Origin: Ptychodera flava
Lineage: Eukaryota > Hemichordata > Enteropneusta > Ptychoderidae
Direction of reading: 5' to 3'
NCBI RefSeq assembly: GCF_041260155.1
Contig: NC_091933.1
Coordinates: 31,799,933-31,863,932 of the forward strand
Length of the DNA stretch: 64,000 nt
The translations under genes and the position numbers were made by a program. Below, piece after piece: positions 36,057-52,508 of this stretch. The first letter of the stretch is position 1; the number at the start of each line of letters is the position of its first letter. Under the pieces are notes generated by a model. That model searched no databases and was not told the DNA's origin. It worked only from the letters and a program-made list of their open reading frames with translations.

Positions 36057-38500
36057 AAATACATCTGTTTATACACGCTGTTTATAATTATTTATCATAT
36101 TATATTTTCAACTTTACCTGGATAATGCTTTGCTTTTTGAATTAAGGTGAGTTCAGTTACATTGCTAATCTTTCAGGTATTCTTGCAGTTATAGGTATAT
36201 TCAGAATTCGATCCTGTGCCTTCTACCATGTAGTAAAATTGCTGTACCAAAGAATCCATGAGTATGTAATAGGATCTATCATAAATTTTCTGTCTCTCAA
36301 GTTATATAGTAATTTATAACCATACTGGAAAGCTCAGCTTTCAAGGTAGTACAGGAGGTTGACAACACCCTGTATTCATATAGATGAAAACAAGATAACA
36401 TCCTTGAAGAGTTTAATCTCATGCAAAATAATTTGACCTTCAACTGACCTTAGAGATCGCATTTAGTAGATGATGAATGACCAGGCCTGTTATGGGGTTT
36501 CATTCTCTATCATGAATGTCACTGTCATGGATTGTATCTCAAATACTGAGTAACATTTAAGGTATTGTGTCCTTGGAACAGATATTTGTGTGGACTCATT
36601 CTGAAGCCCTTTAAGTAAATGAAGTTTATGCAATCTTGAAATTTAATTTTTTCCCATAGAATTGACACAGAGTATAGCAGCTGATAATAAGTATTTAGTA
36701 AATGTTTGGTAATTTGTTTCTCAAATCTCAACTTAAAATTGTGACCCTGAGTTTTATTCTTGATTATAAAAGAGAATGATTTAAAGTTTACTTTAGAAAA
36801 GTTTGAGCAAAAGTCTAAAACTTTTTCTTTCAAGGTATACATTTCATTAAATTATCATTAAATGTCCGTCCAGCTGACTCTTCAAAGAAAGTGAAAGATA
36901 AAAGATTACATACACACCCCAACCCTGTATATTGACAAGTTTTGATTCGATCACAGCAAAATTTTCTCATCAGATAGTCATCCGACTGTACAATTGCATA
37001 TAACAAACCCCCCTACCTGTTCAGGAAGCGATTTGATAAAAACAGGAAAGACTTTTTTCAGCCATTTTCATGCTATTCAGCCCGTAGTATGTTTGGAAGG
37101 TTGAACTGCTATGCTGTTGATTGACAAATGGGATGAGATGTTGGATAAATAGATCTAAGCTAGGGACTGTCATTTGGATTCAGTCTGCTTATTCACAATT
37201 TACAATGTGGGAACTCGGGAGTTGGTTAGCTTCTTCGAGAAATTTTGGAATTATTGTAGTCCTGATTCATGTAAAGGCAGGTGAATACTAATCAGAGCAT
37301 TCATATTTTCAATTTTACAGGCAATCTCATGCCAAAGGTTAAGTATCTTCAAAGTTCACAGTGCATTCTCCTATTGCCATATAAAAGTTGGATTCTGTAT
37401 ATTTCACAAAAGAGACGGTTGTCCGGTATTCGTGTCAGACCCTTTGAATTTGAGGTATGCTTCAGCAGCTTTGCAATACAATTGTGTAATACCGTAAACT
37501 GCTGACTTGGTAATGTACGTAATCAGGTCAAACTAATGTTCAAAAAGTGTGGAGCATATGGACAACACTGTAGAATACTGGGCTCAGGCTAATCTATAAT
37601 AGCATTCAACATTATCCTAGGGGTTATGTTAGTATTTATTCACCATTAAAAGGCACCCTTAGCAAAGCACTGATTTCTATGATGAGTGGGATGTGGCCCA
37701 GTGTTCTCAATTGTGCCGGTGTACATAGGAGGAAAAAGAAGTCTTATCTTTAACCTCAGGATTGGATAATTTATGCATAACCTCCATAAAAGCCAGGCCC
37801 TAAAACTGTGTTAACGCGGCTCACCTCTTCAGTCGGGACGGGTTTATGGTTTTGAAGCCATGCGTTGTGCGTACAGAGGTCAGGGTCTGTAGACATGTGA
37901 ATAAGTGGCTCATCCATAATGTTGGCTTGTTCATTCTGAATGGCAGGAATAGGTCATGTGGCCTGTGATATGCTGTAAGCAGCTGCAGGAAAGAAGAGAA
38001 ACCCTCTTTTCCTTGTACAAAAGTTACAAAATAATTCTAAGTACTTAGTATACATGTAGGTTTATTTATTTATGTTGTGCATTGCCGATATGGCCTCTAT
38101 AGACTGTAGTTTTCACTTTCACATTCAAGGAAAGAAAGTGCTCCTCCTGCAGACTCTATCATGTACTGATACAAATGTTTATACACTTGCAGTTGTTGCA
38201 GTTGTTCATGAACGGAAAAAGTTAATGCAAATGTGCATGTTCCTTAACACTTGCCTCAGATATGTCTGCATCAATGGTGTCTTCATCTTGACAACAGAGT
38301 GTCCATCTCTCATCGTCACCTTGGTGATAACTCTCAGGAAGTTTGTTAGTTTGTTGTTTTCTATCCTCTACTTTCAGAACCCCTTCACAACATACCACTG
38401 GATTGGAACTTTACTGGTCTTTACAGGAACTTTCGTTTTCATCGACATTGTCAACATCATTCGGGAAATATTCTTTGCTCCAAAAACAAAGGCACAGTAA
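25045..38500 (+). CDS. SLC35B4: SLC35B4 nucleotide-sugar transporter, 10 exons
   Basis: Orthologue of vertebrate SLC35B4, a multi-pass Golgi/ER carrier for UDP-xylose and UDP-N-acetylglucosamine. Coding exons: 25045-25129, 26029-26142, 26666-26768, 28714-28763, 29380-29461, 30477-30543, 30852-30961, 33378-33453, 35765-35822, 38260-38500. Phases agree across all junctions and give about 328 residues once one missing base is allowed for (human 331). Matching blocks include GNIVTFSQFLFIAVEGF, SVVNNYALNFNIALPLHMIF, FGKQPKEALFYN, HALPLPGF, GVFILTTECPSL and LRKFVSLLFSILYFQNPF. Exon 1 is frameshifted: ATG 25045 opens the signal-anchor region, but the conserved GCCVNVVFLELIVR runs in another frame. 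One base is missing at about 25087-25090, probably in a G run. Intron 4 has a GC donor; exon 9 has a weak donor (CA|GTATCC). The remaining exons are intact, so the gene is probably functional. Confidence 0.95.
25194..25240. repeat. Hairpin in SLC35B4 intron 1
   Basis: Arms of 21 bp (tgaccatagccatggtcactc and its complement, one mismatch) around a 5-base loop, 65 bp after the exon 1 donor. Each arm also contains a near-palindrome (accatagctatggt). Confidence 0.85.
25375..25409. repeat. Short hairpin in SLC35B4 intron 1
   Basis: Perfect 13 bp arms (catggaggaaata / tatttcctccatg) around nine bases; flanking ttgtaa/ttgtaa words do not extend the stem. Confidence 0.75.
25641..25702. repeat. Third hairpin in SLC35B4 intron 1
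   Basis: Arms of about 26 bp (atatcacggttactttacccc and its complement with a 3-base bulge and one mismatch). Three unrelated hairpins thus occur within 510 bp of this intron. Confidence 0.75.
26810..26990. repeat. Long hairpin in SLC35B4 intron 3
   Basis: Arms of about 65 bp meet near 26895. The left arm runs agcaataaagcacaccc ... ggtataccac, and the right arm mirrors it (gtggtatacc ... gggtgtgatttattgct). The right flank tattatatcataacagtat (from 26967) is itself repeated inverted at 27126-27148 with one mismatch, so a second, larger inverted repeat (26967-27148) overlaps the first. This looks like a nested or rearranged MITE. Confidence 0.85.
27681..28642. mobile_element. DNA transposon remnant, 18 bp inverted ends, in SLC35B4 intron 3
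   Basis: Perfect 18 bp terminal inverted repeats (aggtagcggtaaaggcta at 27681-27698, complement at 28625-28642) bound a 962 bp AT-rich element. An internal inverted repeat (agatttgtacggca near 28216, complement near 28348) lies inside. No transposase is recognisable, and the 69-codon frame at 27906-28115 shows no known motif. A target duplication is not obvious. It fills about half of intron 3. Confidence 0.8.
28764..28769 (+). other. GC-AG splice donor of SLC35B4 intron 4
   Basis: Exon 4 ends ...AACAAAAG and is followed by GCAAGT. The frame and protein alignment (LNKR then YKFSKY) demand this junction, and no GT fits. GCAAGT after AG is the best context for the rare GC-AG intron class. Confidence 0.85.
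30962..33377 (+). other. SLC35B4 intron 7
   Basis: 2.4 kb intron. The part at about 32500-32900 has phrases such as gaaatttggtatgcaagttgc and ggcaatttttcatggttttgg. They recur loosely there and near 55240-55400, suggesting a decayed, widely scattered tandem repeat family. No other exon seen. Confidence 0.5.
34563..34664. repeat. Two-copy tandem repeat in SLC35B4 intron 8
   Basis: A unit of about 50 bp (tatgttcaagatactgaact ... aatgatcatcaaaaataa) occurs twice in a row with a few differences. Confidence 0.75.
34850..35400. repeat. Diverged tandem duplication in SLC35B4 intron 8
   Basis: Two stretches about 365 bp apart share several collinear words: aacagacattggtagtcaggcaag (34858) with ataaacatcagtaatcagacaag (35233), and cttattacatagtttatg ... 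aaatgttgattgtt (34968) with cttattacatggttttaa ... aaatgttgattgtt (35331). This is an old local duplication. Confidence 0.6.
35920..36056. repeat. Tandem repeat and (CA)n/(TC)n microsatellite, intron 9
   Basis: A 20 bp unit (attgctttctcactttctt) is present twice at 35920-35959. A compound (AC)n-(TC)n-(AC)n microsatellite follows at 35988-36056, about 165 bp after exon 9. Confidence 0.9.
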
Positions 38501-40189
38501 AACTATGTACTGGCAATCATTAAAAAATTCACATTTTTAAGTTTGTTTTTAATGCAGTGAGACAATAATTCTTATGAAATCTACAAACGATACTGTTATC
38601 AAAAGTACCCACATGTGTATGTTGTTACATTTTGACTTTTTATATGATTATTACCTCATACGACATAAATTTTTATATATATTTTGTGCACAGAAAAAGA
38701 AACAAAATATTGTGTCTTACAAACAAGATGTATGTAATTTTGTGAGTGACAATTAAGTTTGTATCCCAGCATCTTATAATACATGTATGTGCAGACGTGG
38801 TAGTTGATAAGGGAAGGTACTTTCTTAAGCCATATCAGAATATAAGGTTTAATGCCCTCTCTCATATTTACAAGTTTGTACAAGATTAAACTGCTTTCCA
38901 AGCAATTCATAGATGACTACACATACTGTGTATATGGAAACATTGGTGCTTTTTAGATCTTTCTAGAGTTTAAGTTTCATGACAGTTCCTCTGTAGTTTC
39001 CATATATGTCAGTTGTGATTGAATGGAAGCACAGAGCCACTGGTGCTTTTGAAACTAATAAGTGAAGTTTCTCTGAAAGGTACTTCAAATGTCACCATAG
39101 CAACATGCTCTGCAATCCAATGATTAAATTTAAAACTACTTTGTCTTAGAATCATAGGACATTGTCTAATATCAATCACAAACATAAAAAGGATAAATTT
39201 TGTTTTCAATGTTATCAATAATTTTTTTTTATTTTTAGCTCTCAGTTGCCATATTTAAATCTGGCAAAAGAAGCTGTGGGGTAATAGGTATCTGGTGTCT
39301 ATCGTCTGTCTGTATGTCATTCTGTCTTTCCACTCAGTTTTCTCAGAAACGATTGCATTTATCAGCTTGAAATTTAGTGTGTTTGTGAAATTTGGGCCAA
39401 GAATTGAATTTCTAAGATCTTAATGTCATGGCTCTAAAATATCCACACAAGCTCAATAAATACAAAGATAAAAAGATATTTTAAGAGCCAAAACTACAAA
39501 ATTTACATCTTTGAAATTTTGCAAATAGTAGTCCTACTGGGTTGGAGATCTAAGTTTCATCAAGCTGATCGTTTGACTAATATGTAAAAATGAGCAAAAT
39601 ACATATAAATTCAGGTAAAATAATCTTTTTATTTAAAACTGCTCATGCTAGGACTTGAAATTTTGTTCAATGCTTCTTATTTAGATGCAGATTTGGATTT
39701 GTTCAAAGCTAATCGCTCACATAAATTATAGGTATACATTATCCTGAAAAAATGTAAAAAATCCTAATCTCAGAAAGTATTCCAGTCTGTAACTTGAGCA
39801 TTTTCTAAATGTTTTCCTAACAGCATTTATATACACTTTGTGTTCAAACCAGAGTTGGTAGAACTGATGTGCAAATCAGCAGTATGTGAAAAATTGTTAA
39901 AAGTCACTAACTCAAATACTACAGTGGCCCTAGGGCTGTTAAATTGGGAGGGTGTATTTCTATTTTGATGCACTTGTAAGCGTTTGCCTGCTAAGTTGAT
40001 GAAATGACTATTGTGAAAATCAGAGAAGTAAATCTTCAAAAAAGGTCAAAAAAATTCTTCATGCAAAAAGTTCCATTTCTATGACTTTGAAAGCTGATAG
40101 AGATATCCTCAGTGGCATTTAAACTTATGCTTGTTCAAATCGAAGTCGGATAAATGACCAATTCTGAAATTTTTTATTTCAAAACAATG
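38501..40189. other. SLC35B4 3' UTR and intergenic sequence
   Basis: The 3' UTR starts at 38501. No strong AATAAA lies within the first 250 bp; an ATTAAA at about 38519 is possible but very close to the stop codon. From about 39300 to 40150 there are loosely repeated phrases (gcttgaaatttagtgtg; gttggagatctaagtttcat; ggacttgaaattttgttc) typical of a decayed tandem array. No gene seen. Confidence 0.4.
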
Positions 40190-40382
40190 TTAAAAGTATA
40201 CTGTCACCTGTTCCAATTTTGCCACAGTTACCATGGAAAGAGAAAATCTAACCAATCACAGATTTTAAGCGGGTGGCCGCTTTTTAAAAACAGCACCCTC
40301 TCATGGGCATTTTGAATACCAACGAATGCCCCTTTGACCATATATGGGCATATTTAGATTACAGGTGACTGTATACCTTTAA
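40190..40382. mobile_element. TTAA-flanked MITE
   Basis: 193 bp element bounded by TTAA on both sides (40190-40193, 40379-40382), with inverted ends of about 20 bp (a-a/g-gtatac-t/a-gtcacctgt). The TTAA duplication suggests piggyBac-type mobilisation. It is non-coding and distinct in sequence from the 8875 element. Confidence 0.85.
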
Positions 40383-42651
40383 AACTGAGTAAAAATTGCA
40401 ATTCATAAACTACTTTGCATAGGAATTTGAAATGTAGTAGAATAGTCCTATTTTACTGCAAATTCAAGATGATTGAAATCAAATTGACAGCCAAAATTCT
40501 AAATTCACACAGCATTCACGCTGTGATTAGAGTACCTGCTGAAGATGCTTGTTATCGACAAGTTGGAACAAAGTAGAACTGATATGCAAATGAGCAAAGT
40601 AGATGGTCAAACAGTACAACATCATAAAGTAGTTAACAGCACTTAAAATTTGCACCATAAGAATGTCTTCTAATCACAAAGCTTTTCACAAGTAGTAAAA
40701 AGTGGAAATTTATAGAAGGTCTCCATAATATTTCTTGTGTGTTCACACATCGTCAACTGGAAGCACACTGCCATCAATGACTGTATTTTCAATTATTTGA
40801 AAGTGACAAAGCATTATTCAATGGGGTTTTAAGAATCTGTTACATATATGTAGTTGTGTCACAGGTCATACCTTCAACTTTTTTACATCCCCACAATTTT
40901 TTTAAAGTGCCACCGCCTAGATAAATACAGTGGTAGGTATAATTAGAGTGGTGAAGATATTTACTTCATTTTACTGATAGAAAATTAGAAAGTTAAATCC
41001 TAACAAATTTTTCCTGCTATGTATACAGCTGCACTGTCGCACAACTCAGGAAACATGGAAGCAAACTGTTAAGACTTTTTAAGTTTTATATCTGGTAGCG
41101 ATATAATATATTTTAAAAACCAGATCATTTATATTCCAAGATGTAATTTCTCTGTATGTCTATAAACTGTAAGAAATGCTGGATACTGCTGGATTAAAGG
41201 TGTATATATGGATTCTGTGATGTTAGGCAGAAATACCTCATTTTGAAATGTGTTGTTGTTGCAAAACTTAAAAAATACTGAAATTATGGAGTCGGATAAT
41301 CTACAGTGAATCACTAAAAACCGGGATTTATGTCCAGGTACATCGTACAGCGGAGGTATTTTCCTCAACAATACGTGTCTCGGACAATACTAAAGCATAC
41401 AATGGACACAAATCCCAATATTTTGCAAATAACATTGTTAGACACCTTTTCTAGATTGATTTTAATGGAATAGTCAAAAGTATAGAGTTTTTAGAATGTC
41501 CTGTCATACACTGTGTCACCCAATTGGGAACAGACTGGAAACGCATTCACTATGTCCAATAACCAAACAGAACTAGAATTCAGCCTACACAGTACAGCAA
41601 AAGTGCTAAAAATCAGTTCAGAACCATAATTTGGCACATAAACTCACTGGATTTGGACTGATACTATTCACTGCTTGACTTATTAATTTTTAGATGTGTA
41701 ATTCTTTATAAAGCATTGTGAAATATTGTCTAGTTTTCTTCGTCTTCAGAAACTTATGAGGTCAAAGGTCAAATAGCATCCAATGATATTCAAAGTTATT
41801 GTACTTGCGTCAATGTTATTTGACTCTCTGTCCTCTATACCAAAACTTACTTTTATGATGAAATTACATTGGTCACAGACGCAGATGTGTAATAATGTTT
41901 GTTACAGGGATTCTGATAGCCATGATTTCACATCTCCTCTATGGCTTGAGGGATTGACCATTACATCTTGGGAAGGGGGTTGGTCAAAACAGAAAAAATC
42001 TGCAGGATAAAAATTCATGAATAATTTGGCACCTGTGCTGATTTTGAAAAAACACTATCCTTATAAAAAAAGGCCAAAAAAATATGTGTATTTGGTGAAA
42101 TAATTGTAGTGCCTGTCAAAGTTTAAGAAAATTGTGTCAAACTTTGGAACGTAAAGAAAAAAATTGTGTGTCAGAATCCTGACTTACTACCCCCTTCCCA
42201 AGATAAAATGGTCCATCCCTTACCAAATGGTGCATATTGAACGATAGAAAATACTAGTAGTACATGTATAGTGTCAATGAGAGAAGGCAATCATGTCTCT
42301 TTGTAACAGTTATTTTCACAACAATTCAAAAACAACTGGGAAAAAAATGGAAAATATAGTTGTAAATTTTAAAGAAAGATAAAAACAAAAGATATGTAGT
42401 TAAAAGTTGGTAGTGGCTGCCCAATTATTGTTAGGCAGTCAGTTTTTAGGGGAGAAATAATCAAAAACGTGTTTTCAAAGTGTGCTCATCTGACCAACTA
42501 AACACTCGGCCATAAACCTGATACCTATTTATGTGAAGAATGCGGATATAAACATAAGTTGCAATTTGAAGCCCCATTAGGTTTCAAAAGTATTGTTGAA
42601 CAGACAGGGTCGTAATTACTCTTTATCATCTCAAATGAATTGTACTGTACT
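40383..42651. other. Gene-free stretch between SLC35B4 and RAB7A
   Basis: AT-rich. Frames at 41129-41371 (minus) and 41783-42010 (plus) show no known motif. Nothing supported. Confidence 0.4.
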
Positions 42652-42748
42652 CAACCCTTTCATCACCCCCAAGTTTTGGTACACCCCACCCTTTGAATTA
42701 CAGGATGAGTTCAACCAGTGCACTGGAAAACAGGTAGTGAAAGGGTTG
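42652..42748. mobile_element. Short MITE-like inverted repeat
   Basis: About 97 bp with inverted ends caaccctttcatcacc and ggtagtgaaagggttg (one mismatch over 16 bp). Related in end sequence to 23067-23158. Confidence 0.5.
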
Positions 42749-42838
42749 CACGCCAGGCATTCCTCGTGTATCACATTCTTGTCACTTCTGAATAAACTGA
42801 AATTGTGAAAACTGTATTACTTCTTTGTTTTTCATAAG

Positions 42839-42930
42839 ACAAAACCGGCAACATTCAAGAAGTGGTTTTTACGGTACATTGCAGTGAGTGCTGCCATTAC
42901 TGGTTACTGTGCTTTTATAGTCTATGTCAG
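42839..42930 (+). CDS. Candidate internal exon with one membrane segment, unknown
   Basis: 92 bp open segment between an acceptor-like site (tttgtttttcataag|) and a donor (gtcag|gtatga). It reads TKPATFKKWFLRYIAV, then a hydrophobic run (SAAITGYCAFIVYV) ending in Arg: a basic stretch followed by a single helix-like membrane segment, as in small mitochondrial or ER proteins. A charged segment (KQREEADRERALHKM, about 43740-43785) could belong to a following exon, but the splice phase is uncertain. I do not recognise the family, and it does not fit SLC35B4 or RAB7A. Confidence 0.35.
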
Positions 42931-44059
42931 GTATGACATCATCAGTTTTTGTTGCAATACTTCTTGAATATTGTCACAAAACAGTTAAATATGTTACTTC
43001 CATAAGAAGTGTCTCCATGGGCTTAGTTTGTTTTGTTTTTTTCGCTGTTGAATAATTATACCTTTTAAACTGTGCATAATATGATACTAATTATCCAGTT
43101 GATCAACGTTAAGTAATAACATCTCTAATTTTATGTGCGTTTTTCAAACAATCATTAGACAATCATCAAATATTGCGATCCCTTTACTCAACAGATGTCA
43201 AATTATGCCCAACTGTGTGCATAACATGGAGATTCCTAAATTCTCTAAAATTATGTGCATATCTCCAGTATCATGAATGTAAGCCGATCTTAAAGACTAC
43301 AGAACTTCACTTTCAGCAGTCTAACACACATATACCAATAAAAACTACCTCAAAAGAGGGATAGAACTGCAACAAGAGAAGAAATTGATATAATCAAATA
43401 CTAATTGACCAGAAGGAGATCTAAACACTTGTTTTGAGCAGAGGATTTTTTGTTTTATCTCCCACTAGTCGGTTAGTATTTTAATATACACATATACTAC
43501 TATGTGGATCCGTGACCACACTTTTTCAAAACGTTGTCAATTCCATAAAAGGGACTGATGACAGCAACACACTATGCTATCTGCACAAATTTGAATGTTG
43601 ATGTAAATGAATAAAGCAAAGCTGCAAGAAAGTTCAGTTTGTGGGAAATGAAGTACAGATTTTTGTTTCAAACAATGTCAAATTTCCTATCCCTAATCAA
43701 GAGACTTAAAGATGTGTCTTTCAATGATAAGTGTTCACCACAAGCAAAGAGAAGAGGCAGATAGAGAAAGGGCTTTACATAAAATGCTTAGCAGTCACTG
43801 TGTCCTTTCATTATTGAAGGCTAAGAAATTCTTTCAAAATACTGAAGTTTATCATTCTTTTCTTTCAAGAGTCAAATCACAATCCCATTTTGGCCAATGA
43901 TTTTAGTATTCGGCACCAAAGTACCTCATGGTTGACAAATGTTGCAACTATGGAATTTCTAATCAATCTACTTTGATTATGTATCACAGAAAATCCAGAA
44001 ATGGTGAATACTGAGCTCTTGCAACCAGATCTCAATCTCAATAAATCTCAATAAATAAT
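42931..44059. other. Gene-free stretch apart from a possible exon
   Basis: No certain gene. The frame 43712-43900 contains the charged KQREEADRERALHKM segment mentioned for the candidate exon at 42839. Confidence 0.3.
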
Positions 44060-44235
44060 GCAACCATCGCGAAAATGAATTCATTTTCACGATGGTTTCA
44101 TGTATCGTGCCCAAAACCAAAGTCGAATATATGCATGGTCACCAATTCACTCAGTATCTTTCAACATGTCAAACAAAGTAAGTAGCATCTCTATCAAACA
44201 AAATGCATGAAAAATGGCCGACTTTGTCCCTTTAA
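44060..44235. mobile_element. Half copy of the 8875-9150 MITE, inverted
   Basis: Begins at the central palindrome (accatcgcgaaaatgaattcattttc) and runs to the outer end (aaaaatggccgactttgtccctttaa), the reverse complement of the left half of 8875-9150. The other half is missing. TTAA is kept at 44232-44235. It shows that this family is multicopy in the genome. Confidence 0.85.
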
Positions 44236-45224
44236 CTTCATGTCAAGAACAAAATGAAAATTGCAGAGTTAGGCTTAAAAAGGAAGGGGTTTGTTTTCAG
44301 CTCAGCTACATCAGCATTTTTTTGACATCAGCTTAGAAAGTATCAAAGTGCAAACATGCCAGTGTACTGCCCACAGCACAAAGGAGTACATGTGTGCACT
44401 ACACAGCTTGGAAAAGTGAATTTTCAATGTCAATGTCATTCTGTTGACAGTCAGAATTATCATTTAATTATATAAATTCATGGCAGAAGTTTGATCATGT
44501 GAACATAAAAATTCTAAAATAAATTACACATAGCTGCATCATGTTTGTGAGAGAATTTGAACAAGAAACAAGCATGTATTTTGGGGGTCTGGTAACCATT
44601 TTGCAGTTTCTGAAACACCTGTGTTAAAATTCAATGCTGAAGCATTAATTGGCCAAGGCTGCAATAATCCACTCTCCGTCCACACCCCCAACCCCCCAGC
44701 TTGATATGCTCAGCATTGTTTCGTCTCTTACAACTGACGGGAACATTATCCCATCAGTTATCTAGTCCCTGTTCAATTTATTAAAATTGCATTTAGTGTG
44801 AAACTGTGCCAATGTGAAAAACTGAATATTGTTCATACGCCCAGGTTAATACAACATTAAGTATACAGGGGGATCAATTTTCATTAGACTGCTGACAAAA
44901 CTCAAATTCTCATGTTTACACATGAATATTTTTAAAGTTACTTTTATCTTAAAGTTCGGGGATTTTTTGGTCTTTTGTTTTTGTTTTTTTGTTTTGTTTT
45001 GTTTTTCATATGCCTCTGACATGTGGTACACAAGTACCTGTCCAAAAAATCTCACACACGACTGTCAAAATATTGTAGTTTCACAAGAGTTACTTTTCAT
45101 TTGGAGCTATTCCTGAAAATGTAGGACTAGCGACCAATGATGAACATAGAAATTATGCCGATTTCTTAATTCAAGCTACAAAAGTATAGCTATAAACAGA
45201 ATTTGATAATTTTCTGAGTATCGG

Positions 45225-45475
45225 TGACGTCACAGGAGCTGAAGAGCCCGACCCCACAGGTTAGCACAGTACATACAGTACCAATGCTGTAGACTCGTCA
45301 CCGTCAAGTGACTGTGCTCGGCATGATGGGTATGATATGACGTCACTGGTCTCGTGACCTATCATATGCATTACGCCATCTTGAAACCTCCCTTCGTGGA
45401 TTTGTTAGATCTCACGACGAACCATTGATTTGAGCTGTTTCTACCCTCTAAACTGAATTTGTAGGTAAAGGTAGG
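45225..45475 (+). promoter_or_regulatory. Candidate RAB7A promoter and noncoding first exon
   Basis: Two perfect TGACGTCA CRE palindromes (45225-45232 and 45338-45345) are followed by cgccatcttg (about 45373), the reverse complement of a YY1 site. A donor-like gtag|gtaaag lies at about 45475. RAB7A has an acceptor just before its start codon (46515), so a noncoding first exon must lie upstream. Another promoter-type motif, ccggaagtg (ETS), is at 46000-46008, so the start site could be nearer. A weak inverted AGGACTAG pair (45123, 45532) raises the possibility that this stretch is a MITE. Confidence 0.3.
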
Positions 45476-46515
45476 TGTGATTTAAATTTAACAATCACTA
45501 GTTATAATTGTGGAAGCACTCGAAAAATCCCTAGTCCTTTAACAACGATAAATGCCTTACAAAAGAGGGTCTCCTATATACATAAAAATCATTTGCTTGA
45601 CGTGTGACGCCCGGTAGGAATATGCGCAAGGTTTCTCAAATGAATGACAAGAAAAATGTTCTATATCTCGGTGATATCAACGAATCTTGTGAATAAGTAA
45701 TTACACTTTGGACGGATAACTATGAAGTAAATCAAATTATTGTTGGCTTGGTAAAGTCGTCCGTGCCAGAATTTTCCCGGTCATTTCAGTGACTGGTCAC
45801 TTTCAACGTGAACGTCATTGCGTATTCAGTACAGGTCAATTTGATGGAGTCTTAAACCGAACCGTATGAAAGTCATTGCAAGAGAGTACACAGTAACTTT
45901 CGTCCATTTAAAAACCATTCAGTGACACGATGCAAAGTCTTCAGAGTAGCGCATCCTGGGCAACGTTTCACCGCATATACACGCCTGTATGTGAATGACC
46001 CGGAAGTGTGAATGAGCTGTGTGTCCACAGCTGACGCAGTCGCTCGAAGAAATTTTGTAGAGTTTTTCTGTCTGAACAAACTGTACAGCTGAAGGCGATT
46101 CTCTTTTTTTGCAGTAAAGGCACTACTGTTGAAATTGGTGTATTATTTACGGGTTTGACCGCGAGCTCACTGTTATCAATTTGATGGCTCAATGTCACCC
46201 CTCAGTCTCCCCCGCCCGAGTTCACAGTATTGTTCTGCTCTGAGTGAAGGACAGAACAATTGAGTATTACAGTTAAATGCATATTTCCGTGATGCAACCA
46301 TGTGATTTACATGTTCAAATAGAAATCTGTGTGTGCAAAACAGGGTTTAGGAGATCTACATAGAATCCTTCATAAGTTCATATGCATGACTCACATATTC
46401 ATGACCCATATGTTGCTCACTGGTGAATCCATGTTTAATATGCTGCCCTGTTCATATTCCCTGTACTGTGTACACTTTCTAAAAGCCATCATGTGATTAA
46501 CCTTTGGTCCCACAG

Positions 46516-52508
<5,993 letters not shown>

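Noticed and set aside
38072..38259. In-frame extension upstream of the last SLC35B4 exon
   Set aside because: The protein match begins exactly after the acceptor at 38259; the upstream open frame is intron that happens to lack stops.
45123..45541. Fourth clear TTAA MITE
   Set aside because: Only an 8 bp inverted end (AGGACTAG) is visible and TTAA is absent on the left; kept only as an alternative for the promoter candidate.
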